Positions 51,198 through 60,100 of a DNA stretch of 64,000 bases are shown piece by piece. The notes beneath the pieces were generated by a model that had not been told where the DNA came from, did no database searches, and worked only from the letters and a program-made list of their open reading frames with translations. The translations under genes and the position numbers were made by a program. Origin of the DNA: CAYNLK01 sp964398055 (GTDB lineage: Bacteria; Chloroflexota; Anaerolineae; 4572-78; J111); the NCBI GenBank assembly GCA_964398055.1, contig CAYNLK010000005.1, positions 1-64,000 of the forward strand, given 5' to 3'. Position 1 is the stretch's first letter; every line of letters starts with the position of its first letter.

Positions 51198-52631
51198 ATG
51201 AGCGTCTCAAGCGTAAAAGAAGTTTTTGACCTGATCAAGGAAAAAGATATCAAAATGGTGGACTTGCGTTTCACCGACCCCTTTGGCCTGTGGCATCACT
51301 TCAGCCTGTCTACCAAAGAGGTCTCTGAGGATCTGTTCGAGGACGGGATTGGCTTCGACGGCTCCTCCATTCGGGGTTTCCAGAGCATCGAAGAGTCTGA
51401 TATGATCCTGATCCCAGACGTGACCACCACCTTTATCGACCCAATTTTTGCCGCGCCGACCATTGTCATGATCTGTGACATCTACGATCCCATTACCCGC
51501 CAGCCCTACAGCCGCGACCCGCGTTACGTGGCCAAAAAGGCCGAAGCTTACCTCAAGCAAACCGGCATCGCCGACATCGCCTTCTTTGGCCCGGAAGCGG
51601 AATTCTTCCTCTTCAGCGATATCCGCTATGGCGGCGGCACCAACTCCGGTTTCTACTTCCTGGACAGCCCGGAAGGTTGGTGGAACAGTGGCAAGGAGTT
51701 CGGCGCCCTGGGACCGAACCTGGGCGGCCAGATTTTACCCAAGCGAGGATACTTCCCCTGCCCGCCCACCGACACCCTGCAAGATGTTCGGAGCGACATG
51801 GTCCTGGCGATGGAGTCGGTTGGGCTACCGGTGGAGGTTCATCACCATGAGGTCGGTACCGCCGGGCAGTGCGAAATCGATCTGCGCTTTAGCCCGCTGA
51901 CCCGCATGGCCGACTACCTGATGACCTACAAGTACATTATCAAGAGTGTGGCCCGCAAGCACAAGTTAACGGCTACCTTTATGCCCAAGCCGCTGTTTGA
52001 AGATAACGGCAGCGGCATGCACACTCACATGAGCCTGTGGAAAAACGGCCAGACGGTGATGTTCGACGAAGCCGGCTATGCCCAACTGTCCGACACCGCC
52101 CGTTACTACATTGGCGGCCTGCTGAAGCATGCCCCGGCCCTGCTGGCCTTTGCCGCGCCCACCACCAACTCGTACAAGCGGCTGGTGCCCGGTTACGAGG
52201 CGCCCATTAACCTGGTCTACTCCCAGCGCAACCGCTCGGCCATCTGCCGCATCCCCATGTACTCCAAAAGCCCCAAGGCCAAGCGGGTCGAGTTTCGCGC
52301 CCCCGATCCGAGCTGCACGCCTTACCTGGCCTTTGCCGCCCTGCTGATGGCCGGCCTGGACGGTATCCAGAACCAGATCGACCCGGGTGAGCCGATTGAT
52401 AAAGACCTGTACGATCTGCCGCCGGAGGAAGCTGCCGCCATCACCAAGACGCCCGGCTCGCTGGACGCAGTGCTGGCCGCCCTGGAGAAGGACCACGACT
52501 TCCTGCTGCAAGGAGATGTCTTTACCGAGGACCTGCTGGAAGCCTATATCGGCTACAAACGAGAGTTTGAGGTCGACCCGGTCCGTATCCGGCCGCATCC
52601 CCACGAGTTCACCCTCTACTACGATATCTAA
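51198..52631 (+). CDS. glnA: Glutamine synthetase type I
   Basis: The 477-residue enzyme makes glutamine from glutamate and ammonia. It shows the active-site loops DGSSIRGFQ, FGPEAEFFLF, HHEVGTAGQCEIDLRF, NPxNSYKRLVPGYEAP-type and NRSAICRIP. The DLYDLPPEE motif near residue 408 matches the adenylylation site of the GSI-beta type. That fits with glnE at the right end of the window. AAGGAG precedes the ATG. Confidence 0.97.
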   Translation: MSVSSVKEVFDLIKEKDIKMVDLRFTDPFGLWHHFSLSTKEVSEDLFEDGIGFDGSSIRGFQSIEESDMILIPDVTTTFIDPIFAAPTIVMICDIYDPITRQPYSRDPRYVAKKAEAYLKQTGIADIAFFGPEAEFFLFSDIRYGGGTNSGFYFLDSPEGWWNSGKEFGALGPNLGGQILPKRGYFPCPPTDTLQDVRSDMVLAMESVGLPVEVHHHEVGTAGQCEIDLRFSPLTRMADYLMTYKYIIKSVARKHKLTATFMPKPLFEDNGSGMHTHMSLWKNGQTVMFDEAGYAQLSDTARYYIGGLLKHAPALLAFAAPTTNSYKRLVPGYEAPINLVYSQRNRSAICRIPMYSKSPKAKRVEFRAPDPSCTPYLAFAALLMAGLDGIQNQIDPGEPIDKDLYDLPPEEAAAITKTPGSLDAVLAALEKDHDFLLQGDVFTEDLLEAYIGYKREFEVDPVRIRPHPHEFTLYYDI

Positions 52632-52656
52632 TTCCGACGGCTCATTAAACTAAGAA

Positions 52657-52688
52657 GGGGACAACCGGCGCGGTTGTCCTCTTTTTTT
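52657..52688 (+). terminator. Intrinsic terminator of glnA
   Basis: GAGGACAACC-type arms (GGGGACAACC and GGTTGTCCTC, 4-nt GGCG/CGC loop) followed by seven T residues. Confidence 0.92.
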
Positions 52689-52817
52689 GTTGCGCCCACG
52701 TTAATTCCGCCGCCAGCAATCGGCGGTGACTATTTTTCCGGCAGCCCACTTTATGCTATTATTTCAACTGTTTATTTTGGGAACATATTAAGCTGTCCAA
52801 GAAGGAAGGCAGCAGCG

Positions 52818-53834
52818 ATGAACAAGCGTGAGCGGGTTTATGCCGCCCTGGAAGGCCAGCCGGTCGATCAGGTGCCGTTGAGCCTGTGGCGGCATTTTCA
52901 CAAGCAGGACCAAACGCCGACAGGGCTGGCCTCGGCTACCCTGGCCTTCTACCACAAATATGATTTCGACCTGATCAAGTTGACGCCCAGCGGCTTTTAC
53001 GCCATCGAGGACTGGGGGGCGCAGATTGCCCTGTCCAAAGACGACGACACCCCGCCCCGCCTCAAGAAACCGGTCATCAAAGAGCCGGATGATTGGCGGC
53101 GCTTAAATACACTCGAACCGGAAGAGGGCAGCTATGGGGCCGCCCTCGAAGCTATCCGGCTGGTGGCAGACCAGTTGGATAAGGATGACGCGCCGCTGCT
53201 GATGACCGTCTTCAGCCCCATGACCATCGCCTCCAAATTGGCCGGCGAAACGCTGCTGGAACATGTGGAGAGCCATCCGACCGAGGTCCAGATTGGGCTG
53301 GCCACCATCGCCGAAACCACCGCCCGCTTTGCTTACGCCGCCCTGGAAGCCGGCGCCCACGGCATCTTCTTTGCCAGCCAGTTCTCCCGGACGGATCTAC
53401 TCAACGTAGAGGATTGTTTGTCATATGTGGTGCGGTATGATTTGATTGCTCTGGAACGGGTCAAAGCGGAGCCGGCGCCGCTGGTGCTACATCTGCACGG
53501 GGAGAACATCTATTTCGACACGGTCAACCAATATCCGGTCCATGCCGTAAGCTGGCACAATCACGAAACCGCCCCAACGCTGGCCGAAGCTTTAACTCTG
53601 ACCGGCAAGACCCTGATGACCGGTTTGGATAGAGCTTTGCTGGAAACGGGTAAACCGGATGAAATTGCAGCCCAGGCCCGGAGTGCCATCCAAAAAACCG
53701 GTGGTCAACGTTTGATTCTGGCCCCGGCCTGCGTGATTTCAACAGCTACCCCGGCCGAAAATCTGGAGGCAGTCATCAAAGTTGACCGCTCGACGGGTCA
53801 CACCACCCCGACCCAATCATCACCGCGGCGCTGA
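52818..53834 (+). CDS. Uroporphyrinogen decarboxylase-family protein
   Basis: The 338-residue protein starts at the ATG at 52818 behind AAGGAAGG. It is a TIM-barrel UroD-superfamily member (NKRERVYAALEGQPVDQVPLS; LILAPACVISTATPAENL). The HemE signature RQAGRY is missing, so it is not the haem enzyme but one of the methyltransferase-like relatives (MtaA/CmuA type) with an unknown substrate. Its end overlaps the convergent GT4 gene by 15 bp. Confidence 0.85.
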   Translation: MNKRERVYAALEGQPVDQVPLSLWRHFHKQDQTPTGLASATLAFYHKYDFDLIKLTPSGFYAIEDWGAQIALSKDDDTPPRLKKPVIKEPDDWRRLNTLEPEEGSYGAALEAIRLVADQLDKDDAPLLMTVFSPMTIASKLAGETLLEHVESHPTEVQIGLATIAETTARFAYAALEAGAHGIFFASQFSRTDLLNVEDCLSYVVRYDLIALERVKAEPAPLVLHLHGENIYFDTVNQYPVHAVSWHNHETAPTLAEALTLTGKTLMTGLDRALLETGKPDEIAAQARSAIQKTGGQRLILAPACVISTATPAENLEAVIKVDRSTGHTTPTQSSPRR

Positions 53835-55085
53835 GCCATGAAACCGACTCGCCGTCTTTTCAAAAACCTCCAATAGCTCGTCGACAATGTTTGCCCAACT
53901 ATAGCGGGTTACCCACAGCCGGGCCTGCTCGGCCAGGTGATCGCGCAACACCCGGTACTTCAGCAGCAAGGCGATCTTGTCGGCCATCGCCTGGGCGTTG
54001 CGACCGGGCACCAGGTAGCCGTTGTAGCCATCCTCTATATTGAAAGATAGCCCGCCCACGTCCGAGGCGATTACCGGCGTGCCGCAGGCCATTGCTTCCA
54101 GAGCAACCATCCCAAAGGACTCGTACAGCGAAGGCATCACCACCATTTCCGCCGCCGCATAATAATAGACCAGGGTATCTTGCTCTTTGGCCCCCAACAT
54201 TGTTACCAGATCACCAATGTCCAACTCAGCCTGGAGAGCCTGCAAGCGGGTAAGCTCGGCCTGTTCCAGCTCTGAGTCCGGGTTGGGGTCGCCGCCAATG
54301 ATGCAGACACACACATTTTCCACCAGGGCCGGGGCCTGTTTTCTGAGCAAGGCCAAAGCCCGGATCAAGGTATCGATGCCTTTGAGCGGCTGGATGCGGC
54401 CGACAAACAGGAGCATGCGGTGGTCCGGCGGCATACCCAGGTAGAGCCGAGCCTGTACCGGGTCCATCGGCTTGAAACGGTCCAGGTCGACCCCAGGCGG
54501 CACAATGGCGATTTTGTCCGGCGCGGCCCCATAAAAGTTGACCATTTCTTTCTGCTCCTGGAGTGTGGCCGCAATCAAGCCATCGGCCAGGCCCATCAGC
54601 TCTCGCTCACAATGATGGCGACGTTCCGGCTCACGCTCAGCCGGAGTCTGGGCCACCCGGTTCTTCATTTCCGCCAGGGTGTGGAACATCTGCACAAACG
54701 GCACCTGCCAGGCGCGGCGCAAGGCCTGGGCCACCAGACCAGATAACCAGTAGTGGCTGTAGATAAAATCATACCTGAAACCATCTGTCACTACCTGGGC
54801 CTCGACCCCAGCCACAAATTCGGCCAGGTGATCATAGATTTTGTTTTTATTATAAGGTTGCTCCGGTCCGGCCTTGATGTGAATCACCCGGCTGTGATCG
54901 GCCAATGGGGTGATCCGGGCAATGGCCGGATTTTGGGAACGGGTATAGACATCCACCTCAATCCCCCGGCGGCTGAATTCTCGGCTCACATCCCGCACGT
55001 AGACATTCATACCGCCGGTCTCTTTACCGCCCAAAGTGGCCAGCGGACAGGTGTGAACGCTCAACATGGCAATTCGCTTAATCAT
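53820..55085 (-). CDS. GT4-family glycosyltransferase
   Basis: The 421-residue GT-B enzyme has the MshA/sucrose-synthase-like opening TCPLATLGGKETGGMNVYV. The C-terminal donor site carries MPSLYESFGMVALEAMACGTPVIA (the EX7E motif). It uses a nucleotide-sugar to make a glycoside or glycolipid. The next gene on the strand side is a FemAB-like GNAT, and both may act on surface glycoconjugates, but this is weak evidence. Confidence 0.9.
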   Translation of the reverse strand: MIKRIAMLSVHTCPLATLGGKETGGMNVYVRDVSREFSRRGIEVDVYTRSQNPAIARITPLADHSRVIHIKAGPEQPYNKNKIYDHLAEFVAGVEAQVVTDGFRYDFIYSHYWLSGLVAQALRRAWQVPFVQMFHTLAEMKNRVAQTPAEREPERRHHCERELMGLADGLIAATLQEQKEMVNFYGAAPDKIAIVPPGVDLDRFKPMDPVQARLYLGMPPDHRMLLFVGRIQPLKGIDTLIRALALLRKQAPALVENVCVCIIGGDPNPDSELEQAELTRLQALQAELDIGDLVTMLGAKEQDTLVYYYAAAEMVVMPSLYESFGMVALEAMACGTPVIASDVGGLSFNIEDGYNGYLVPGRNAQAMADKIALLLKYRVLRDHLAEQARLWVTRYSWANIVDELLEVFEKTASRFHGSAPR

Positions 55086-55098
55086 AGTTTTCTCAAAA

Positions 55099-55215
55099 GG
55101 TAGCAGGTTACAGGTAGCAGGTTACAGGTAGCAGGTTACAGGTGGCAGGTTGCAGGTTACAGGTTGTATGGCGCCACCTCCGACTTGCGACCTTGCTACT
55201 TGCCACTTGCTACCG
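55099..55215. repeat. Long heptad array forming a large hairpin
   Basis: Ten units (GGTAGCA, GGTTACA, GGTGGCA) run from 55099 to 55168. After TGGCGCCA, a self-complementary tip, about six complementary units follow to 55215. The stop codon of the GNAT gene (TAG, 55212-55210 minus) is in the last unit. Confidence 0.92.
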
Positions 55216-56220
55216 GGTTATCGACAAATCATAGACCGGCTCGGCTACAGCCCCAAAGCGGAATTTATAAATCTCGTCGCCCCGCAAGAAATCGTAACGA
55301 CGGCGCCCCAACCTGATTGCCTCCTGAATCGTGTAGGCGGTCAGAACGTTGCCGGGGCTGAGACTGGCAAACTGGTCGGGATCGTAACCGGAGTTGTAGA
55401 GGAGGAACTCATTGTTGTAGTCAAAACAGAGCATCGCCGCGGCCTCAACACCATTGACCTGAATGAAGAAGAGTTTTAGCCAGCCAGCCCGGGCGATTTC
55501 AATCGCCACAGTCTTGAAAAAGCGAATCAATTCCTCGCTCCAAAAATCCTCCTTAGCCTGGGCGGATTTCTGATGCAGTTGAATGAATCGCTCCATGGCT
55601 TCGGCTAAACCGGTCTCAGATTCAAGCGCATACCAACGAGTTTCGGCCTCCCGTTCGATTTTGCCCATTTTACGCCGGATTTCGTGGCGCTGTTTCTTGT
55701 CAAGCCCGGCCAGGTAATCAGCCCAACTTTCCGGCAGGGTGATAACCGGACAGACATCTTGCTGTTGCACTATAGCCTGCCAGCCGCGACTGCGGGCCGA
55801 CTCGGCCAAGCGAGTGTGGGTAACAGAATCGTGGGTCAGGCTGCACAAGTAGAGCTTGTCCCAGGCCGGGCCATTGCCGCCAGCCAGACAGTCCAGCAGG
55901 GCCTGGTGCACCGCCTCCACATAATCCCGATCGACCAGCAGGTCCAGATAGTCGGAAATATCTACGCAGCCAACAAAGCTCAACTCACGCTGACCCGCCG
56001 CATTGGTCGAACCATACAACGGGGCCAGGCCAACCAATTGACCGTCCGCGTTGCGAACCGTGATGACTACCAGATCATCATTCCCCAAACATTGCCACCA
56101 GGTGCGCTGATAGGCATGTCGCATAAAGAAGGGGGCATGAACCGACCGTACCAGCAGGTCATCCCACTCCGGGACCAAAGTTTCAAAAATAGTTGCGTCA
56201 GTATAGACTGCTGTTTGCAT
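55210..56220 (-). CDS. FemAB/BioF2-like GNAT-superfamily protein
   Basis: The 336-residue protein has two GNAT-like halves (Acetyltransf_6 type) and helical inserts; DKKQRHEIRRKMGKIEREAE is a typical linker. Related proteins transfer aminoacyl or acyl groups in cell wall or polysaccharide synthesis (FemAB, PEP-CTERM associated). The ATG at 56220 follows AAGG; the GTG two codons upstream is an alternative. Its stop is inside the heptad array. Function unknown. Confidence 0.82.
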   Translation of the reverse strand: MQTAVYTDATIFETLVPEWDDLLVRSVHAPFFMRHAYQRTWWQCLGNDDLVVITVRNADGQLVGLAPLYGSTNAAGQRELSFVGCVDISDYLDLLVDRDYVEAVHQALLDCLAGGNGPAWDKLYLCSLTHDSVTHTRLAESARSRGWQAIVQQQDVCPVITLPESWADYLAGLDKKQRHEIRRKMGKIEREAETRWYALESETGLAEAMERFIQLHQKSAQAKEDFWSEELIRFFKTVAIEIARAGWLKLFFIQVNGVEAAAMLCFDYNNEFLLYNSGYDPDQFASLSPGNVLTAYTIQEAIRLGRRRYDFLRGDEIYKFRFGAVAEPVYDLSITR

Positions 56221-56235
56221 AGACACCTTACCAGC

Positions 56236-56799
56236 TTACGGGGCCTCTTCGGCCAGCGGCAGTTCTTGCCAGTTCAGTTGAAAGATTTGAAAGCCATTTT
56301 GGCAATCGATTTGGGTTTTTAGCAGAATCGGTTCAGACACCGGCCGGTCATTTTCATAAAGCTGCACCCAGAGTTGGCGTGGGGCCGGTTTGGCCCGGAT
56401 TAGAATGGTATAAGCCCCATTTTGATCGGTTGTATCCAACGCCAGCAGGCCGCCGCCTTCTTCCTGCCAAACCACTATCTGAATACCGGCCAGCGGATTG
56501 TCTTGCCGGGTGGTTACCTTACCCCGAAAACCGTAACTGTCGCAGTTAGCAAAGCCTTTGATCGGTTCCTGGGGCACAAATGTTACTTGCAGCGGCCGGC
56601 GCAGGCCGGGAGTGGTTGCAGGCAAAGGCGCCGTCGGCAAACTCAACCGGGGGCGACCGGGGGTGGGGGAAACCATTGCCGTGGACGCCGGCAGGGTGAA
56701 CAATAAATAGGCCAGTACGGCCATCACACAAAGCACCGCTCCACTCAACAGGCCGATGATTCCAAACCACAATCGATTTTTTGAGGTTTGCGGAGCCAT
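56236..56799 (-). CDS. Single-span protein with carboxypeptidase-regulatory-like domain
   Basis: The 187-residue protein starts at the ATG at 56799. One N-terminal membrane span (about 10-32; GIIGLLSGAVLCVMAVLAY) is followed by a Pro/Ser linker and a beta domain (about 85-180) with GKVTTRQDNPLAGIQIVVWQ, typical of CarboxypepD_reg-like folds. Two cysteines (NCDSYGF, IDCQNGF) may form a disulfide outside the cell. No enzymatic motif. Confidence 0.72.
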   Translation of the reverse strand: MAPQTSKNRLWFGIIGLLSGAVLCVMAVLAYLLFTLPASTAMVSPTPGRPRLSLPTAPLPATTPGLRRPLQVTFVPQEPIKGFANCDSYGFRGKVTTRQDNPLAGIQIVVWQEEGGGLLALDTTDQNGAYTILIRAKPAPRQLWVQLYENDRPVSEPILLKTQIDCQNGFQIFQLNWQELPLAEEAP

Positions 56800-56860
56800 A
56801 CCTATTCTGCCAAAAAAATAGGGCACGCACGGGTGGCTATGCCCTAACCAATTTAATTTA

Positions 56861-56931
56861 CTGGGGAGCAGGGATTCGAACCCCGACCGACAGATCCAGA
56901 GTCTGCTGTCCTACCATTAGACGACTCCCCA
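56861..56931 (-). tRNA. tRNA-Gln (anticodon CUG)
   Basis: On the minus strand the acceptor stem TGGGGAG/CTCCCCA, the anticodon arm GCAGA-CTCTGGA-TCTGT (anticodon CTG) and the T-arm GGGGTTCGAATCCC are complete. The U1-A72 pair and discriminator G73 are Gln identity elements. The CCA end is not encoded. Confidence 0.95.
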
Positions 56932-57004
56932 CTGCTCAGGGGATATTCTAACATTTTCGAGGCATTAGGGCAAATTATGATCGACCGGGCTGTTCCAAAT
57001 TTTT

Positions 57005-57098
57005 AGGTGACCGGCACTTCCAGCTAATCTTCGTTTGGAATTACCGCCCAAGTGCCTTAATTTCGGCTCGGAAATCGTGGTGAAAGTGCCGGTCACCT
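57005..57098. repeat. Inverted repeat between tRNA-Gln and the giant GT gene
   Basis: AGGTGACCGGCACTT (57005-57019) and its perfect complement (57084-57098), 15-bp arms, 64 bp apart. Cores of this kind are dispersed repeats in several phyla. Aside from the tRNA, 56827-57149 holds nothing else. Confidence 0.75.
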
Positions 57099-57149
57099 TA
57101 ACCGATAGGCTACTTGCCCAACCCCCTCCCTCCGACTAAAATTACGCCC

Positions 57150-60100
57150 ATGCATGCAACTGGTAAATTCTTACACCGCCTGGCGCCGCTGTTACTGCTC
57201 ATCATTTTGGTTGCCGCCGCCGGTCTACGCTTCTACAACCTCAATTGGGATAACGGCACGTTTGCCCACCCCGACGAACGCTCAACCGTGGCCTTCTATG
57301 CGCCGACCATCCGCTGGCCGGCTGAGCCGGCCACGCTGCTAGAGCCGCGAGCCTCGACCCTGAATCCCTTTTGGGACGTCCAGAATCAAAGCCGGCGCAG
57401 CTACACTTACGGCCATTTTCCGCTGTATACCCTGGTTTTGGTCGCCAATTTACTGTCCAGGTTGACCCCCCTGGCAACCTGGCTGGAGCTGCCGCCAGCG
57501 ATCGGCCAATTTTTGGCGACCAGTCAATCCGGCCACGGTTACGCCCAGATTGGCCGGGCGCTGATGGCTCTGGCCGACCTGGCCTCGGTCTACCTGCTCT
57601 TTCTCCTGGGGCGACGCCTGTACGGGCTTTGGGCCGGGCTATTGGCTGCGGCGCTGTCGGCCTTTACCGTGCTGCAAATTCAACTGGCTCACTTCTTTGC
57701 CGTCGACCCGGTCTCGACCACCTTTACCCTGCTGGCCCTCTACGGCGCAATTCTAATGGTTGATCACCGCTCGACAGGCGCGACAACCATTACCGGGATC
57801 GGAATTGGCCTGGCGGTAGCCTCCAAGTTCAGCGCCTTGCCCATCGCTTTTGCCCCCGTCGTCGCCGCGTATATGGTGATTTCCCACCGGCAACCTGGGC
57901 CAGATAACTCATCACTAAATGAGCGAATCTCAAATCTTGAGTCTCCAATCTCCAATCTCCATTCCCAAACCCCCAATCGTAACTCGCAAATCGTAAATCG
58001 CATGATCGGCCTGGTGCTGCTGTCGCTCGGCGTTGCCTTTGTGATCTTTGTTGCCACTTCACCCTATGTGGTGCTAGACTTCGAAAATTTCAGACAAGCG
58101 GTGTTGGTGGAACAGGGTCAAATGGTCAGAGGCATGGCCGATTTTCCCTTCACCCGGCAATATCGTAACACCCTGGCCTACTGGTACTTTTTGGAGCAGC
58201 AGGTCCGCTGGGGGATGGGCTGGCCGCTGGGGCTGCTGGCGATGGCCGGGCTGGTCTGGGTCGGCATCAAAGCTGTCCGGGGGCAGGCCCAACCGGGCGA
58301 GTGGATTGTGCTGTGGTGGATCATCCTCTATTTTGGCCTTACCGGTCTCTTTCTGGCCAAATTTATGCGCTATATGGTCCCGGTGGTGCCGCTCTTTACC
58401 CTGTTTGGGGCCGGTTTGGTGGCGGCCTTGTGGCAATGGGGAAACAAGGCAGAGGAGCAGGAGGGCAGAGGGGCAGAAGGGCAGGGGAGAGAAACTGCTC
58501 CCCTGCCCCCCCGCCCCCATGCTCCTCTGCTCCGCAAACTCAGCAAGGTCGCGGCCATCGCCCTGGCCGTCATTGCCCTGGCGGGCGCAATGATCTGGTC
58601 AATCGCCTTTGTCAACGGAGTCTACGGCAGCGAGCATACCTGGGTAACCTTTGCCCGCTGGATTTACGCCAACGTGCCTAACGGGGCCTGCATTGCCTAC
58701 GAGCATTGGGACGACCGCATGCCCACCGACATCCCCGAACCGGGCGGTAACGCCGGCGCCCACCGCTACTTCCAACCGCAACTGCCCATGTACGACGACG
58801 ACACACCGCAGAAATATGAGTTGCTACGCAGCACGTTGATGAACTGCGACTACATCGCCCTGGCCAGCAACCGGCTGTGGCGGACCATCCCCCGCCTGCC
58901 GGAACGGTATCCCATGAGCAGTCGCTACTACGAAGCTCTTTTCTCCGAAAACAACGAGCTGGGTTTTGAACAAATCTATAGCGTCGAGACGCCGCCGCGG
59001 TTGGGACCGTTCCGCTTTGACGATCAGGCGGCCGATGAGAGCTTCACCGTTTACGATCACCCCAAACCCATCTTATTCAAAAAGACTCGCCAGCTTTCGG
59101 CGGCAGAGTGGGACGCCATTTTGGGTAATACCTGGCAGGGCGCCATTCCCGGCTACGTGGGCCGGCCAACTCTGCTGATGCGTCTGGCCGGCGCCGGCGA
59201 TAGCCCGCGACCGCCGGTCGGACAGTCGCCAGAGCAGGCCGGTAAGTCGCTGCTGTTGGATGTCCCGGTCAACCAACTGCCGGTTGTGGCCGATTTCCGC
59301 TGGAACACTCTGGCCAATAATTCCACCCTGGCGGCCATCCTGATGTGGTGGGGGGTGGTCATGTTGATCGGCCTCATCGCCTGGCCGCTCACCTATCTCC
59401 TCTGCCCCAAGCTGCCGGATCGAGGTTACGGCCTGAGCAAGAGTTTGGGCTTATTGCTGGTTAGCTATTTTGTCTGGCTCAACAGCAGCCTGGGCGGGCT
59501 GGGCAATCGCTGGGGTACGGCCGTGCTGGCGGTAGTGATCCTGTTTGGCTTGAGTATCTGGCTGTTTATCCGGCAACGCCGCCAACTCTTTCAATTTTGG
59601 CGGCGGCACAGCCGCCTGATTCTGGTTAGCGAGGCTGTTTTTACCCTGGTCTATCTTTTCTTTATCTTTCTGCGCCTGCTGAACCCGGACCTGTGGCAAC
59701 CCTGGTTGGGCGGTGAAAAGATGTTGGAGATTGGCTTTTTGAACGCCCTTGTCAAAAGCGCCCACATGCCGCCCTATGACCCCTTCTTTGCCGGCGGGAT
59801 CATCAACTATTACTACTATGGTCTCTTTTTGGTAGGGGTGTTGATCAAGCTCACCGGCATCCAACCGTCAATTGCCTTCAACCTGGCCGTGCCCACTCTG
59901 GCCGGGCTGACGGCCATCAATGTCTTTGGCCTGGCGACCAATCTGGCCACGGGCCAACTCCCCTTCGGCCGCCTGGGGCCGGCCAGCCGCCCACCCCAAA
60001 CCGCAGGCCAGTTTGACCTCAACACCAGCGGGGCCGGCTTGCTGGCGATTCTGCTGGTGCTCTTTATCGGCAACCTGGACGGCGCCGGCCAATTGATGCG

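Noticed and set aside
52818..53834. hemE (uroporphyrinogen decarboxylase)
   Set aside because: The RQAGRY signature needed for the haem enzyme is missing, so only the family is assigned.
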